This document shows, in pieces, positions 63,540 to 64,000 of a stretch of DNA of 64,000 nucleotides. The first letter of the stretch is position 1. Every line of letters begins with the position of its first letter. The stretch is taken from the NCBI RefSeq assembly GCF_026540895.1, contig NZ_JALNUR010000017.1, positions 1 through 64,000 on the forward strand. Direction: 5' to 3'. The translations under genes were made by a program, and so were the position numbers. Under the pieces are notes generated by a model. It did not search any database, was not told the DNA's origin, and saw only the letters and a list, made by a program, of their open reading frames with translations. The DNA comes from Sphingomonas sp. GM_Shp_1. Lineage in GTDB: Bacteria > Pseudomonadota > Alphaproteobacteria > Sphingomonadales > Sphingomonadaceae.

Positions 63540-63738
63540 CTAGGACCGGTCGACATTCAGGCTGCGCGATCTGTATTCCTCCCCTGCAAGGGGAGGGGAA
63601 CCATGCGAAGCATGGTGGAGGGGTGTAACCAGCCGTGAGTTTGGTTGATCTCTCCAACGGGGACACCCCTCCGTCAGGCCTTCGGTCTGCCACCTCCCCT
63701 TCCAGGGGAGGAATAGAGTGAATGTCGATCGGCCCTAG
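63540..63738. repeat. 199-bp palindromic element with 19-bp terminal inverted repeats
   Basis: The left end CTAGGACCGGTCGACATTC and right end GAATGTCGATCGGCCCTAG are inverted repeats matching at 17 of 19 positions. The inside is a family B mosaic: outer CCTCCCCTGCAAGGGGAGG, inner CCATGC-gaa-GCATGG and CAGGCC-ttc-GGTCTG (one G-T pair), and a final TCCCCTTCCAGGGGA hairpin. The right end overlaps the ftsK stop codon at 63735-63737. Confidence 0.85.
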
Positions 63739-64000
63739 ATCGGATGCCCGTCGGTATCGCGCAGCACTTCGCGTCGTCCGACATGGTCCGGCCGCCCGAC
63801 GATGCCGTCCGTTTCCATCCGCTCGATGAGGCGCGCGGCGGAATTATAGCCGATCCGCAACTGCCGCTGGAGCCAGGAGGTCGAGGCCTTCTGGCTCTCG
63901 CACACCAGCTGGATCGCGGCGCGGTACTGCTGGTCCTCCGCCGAGTCCTCACCCGTGGGTGCACCATCGAGCGCGAAGCTTTCCGCCGGTTCCTCGGTGA
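63735..64000 (-). CDS. ftsK: DNA translocase FtsK, C-terminal gamma domain (partial)
   Basis: The last 88 codons of a gene that starts beyond the right edge. The visible part is the winged-helix gamma domain that reads KOPS sequences: QLVCESQKASTSWLQRQL, IGYNSAARLIERMETDG and VGRPDHVGRREVLRD, a classic FtsK C-terminus. It is preceded by an acidic linker. The stop TAG at 63737-63735 lies inside the terminal repeat of the adjacent palindromic element. FtsK pumps DNA at the septum and activates XerCD. Confidence 0.95.
   Translation of the reverse strand, partial: TEEPAESFALDGAPTGEDSAEDQQYRAAIQLVCESQKASTSWLQRQLRIGYNSAARLIERMETDGIVGRPDHVGRREVLRDTDGHPI

Noticed and set aside
16387..63738. CRISPR array among the many repeats
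   Set aside because: Repeats are dispersed, palindromic and not regularly spaced, and no cas gene is present.
63674..63967. Arginine/serine-rich minus-strand frame at the right edge
   Set aside because: It is a shifted frame of the ftsK C-terminus; the neighbouring frame gives a clear gamma domain.
1..64000. Integrated prophage or genomic island at tRNA-Leu
   Set aside because: No integrase, phage gene or direct repeat of the tRNA end was found; flanking genes are core functions on both sides.

Overview
The window is about 64 kb of GC-rich chromosome from a sphingomonad, most likely Sphingomonas or a close relative. Three things point there. Gene content and order are alphaproteobacterial: metX-metW, ftsE-ftsX-ydcF-plsC, hemC-hemD followed by a Mic60-like gene, COQ9, and DUF1489. 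Signalling proteins are of alphaproteobacterial type (an HWE histidine kinase and a lone receiver). Almost every gene-end gap carries dispersed palindromic repeats. There is no phage, plasmid, CRISPR or rRNA locus; this is a core chromosomal segment, and one tRNA gene (Leu, anticodon GAG) is present.

Layout. 0-4.4 kb: riboflavin operon ribD-ribE-ribB(X)-ribH, then an acetyltransferase and a small membrane protein. 4.6-7.4 kb: Old Yellow Enzyme, divergent DMT exporter and COQ9. 7.6-10.4 kb: feoA-feoB behind a Fur-box-like site, then ssb. 10.4-14.3 kb: HWE kinase facing a receiver protein, then metX-metW. 14.4-16.4 kb: hisC-tyrA. 16.5-19.3 kb: ftsEX-ydcF-plsC. 19.5-23 kb: zinc-ribbon membrane protein, MATE pump, tRNA-Leu, tandem PilZ protein. 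23.2-28.3 kb: PBP1A, YgjP-like peptidase, YcgN, Sco1, ankyrin protein, DUF1489. 28.4-33.6 kb: rpmI-rplT, AsmA-like protein, Sel1-like protein, HisN-like phosphatase, secreted peroxiredoxin. 33.6-41.2 kb: diguanylate cyclase, a 35-residue membrane peptide behind a sigma-54-type promoter, YbhB, DUF1176, 3-hydroxyacyl-CoA dehydrogenase, NupC, MgtE, cyclophilin. 41.4-47.3 kb: crotonase, two hotdog thioesterases, a GDSL hydrolase and a 1148-residue GH2 enzyme. 47.4-50.4 kb: bioF-bioD-bioA. 50.6-57.9 kb: methyltransferase, GtrA, GT-C-like membrane protein, MarC, folD, DUF167, YggT and a second AsmA-like protein. 57.9-64 kb: tsaD-gpsA, hemC-hemD-Mic60-like, a lipoprotein, and the C-terminal end of ftsK running off the right edge.

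Many genes are packed with ATGA, GTGA or TGATG junctions, so most are probably read in operons: rib, ftsEX-ydcF-plsC, metXW, bioFDA, GH2-GDSL, yggT-DUF167-folD-marC, tsaD-gpsA and hemCD-Mic60.

The most striking non-coding signal is a set of mosaic palindromic elements. They sit in 11 of the 13 non-overlapping convergent gaps and in no divergent gap. Their hairpin arms change sequence from copy to copy yet stay complementary. One 199-bp copy has 19-bp terminal inverted repeats (17 of 19 matching), and its outer end supplies the ftsK stop codon. Other points worth attention are the sigma-54-type promoter before a 35-residue membrane peptide, an mgtE gene whose only good ribosome binding site precedes an ATC codon, a RibB whose C-terminal domain has lost all GTP cyclohydrolase II cysteines, and an STT3/AglB-like membrane protein beside gtrA.
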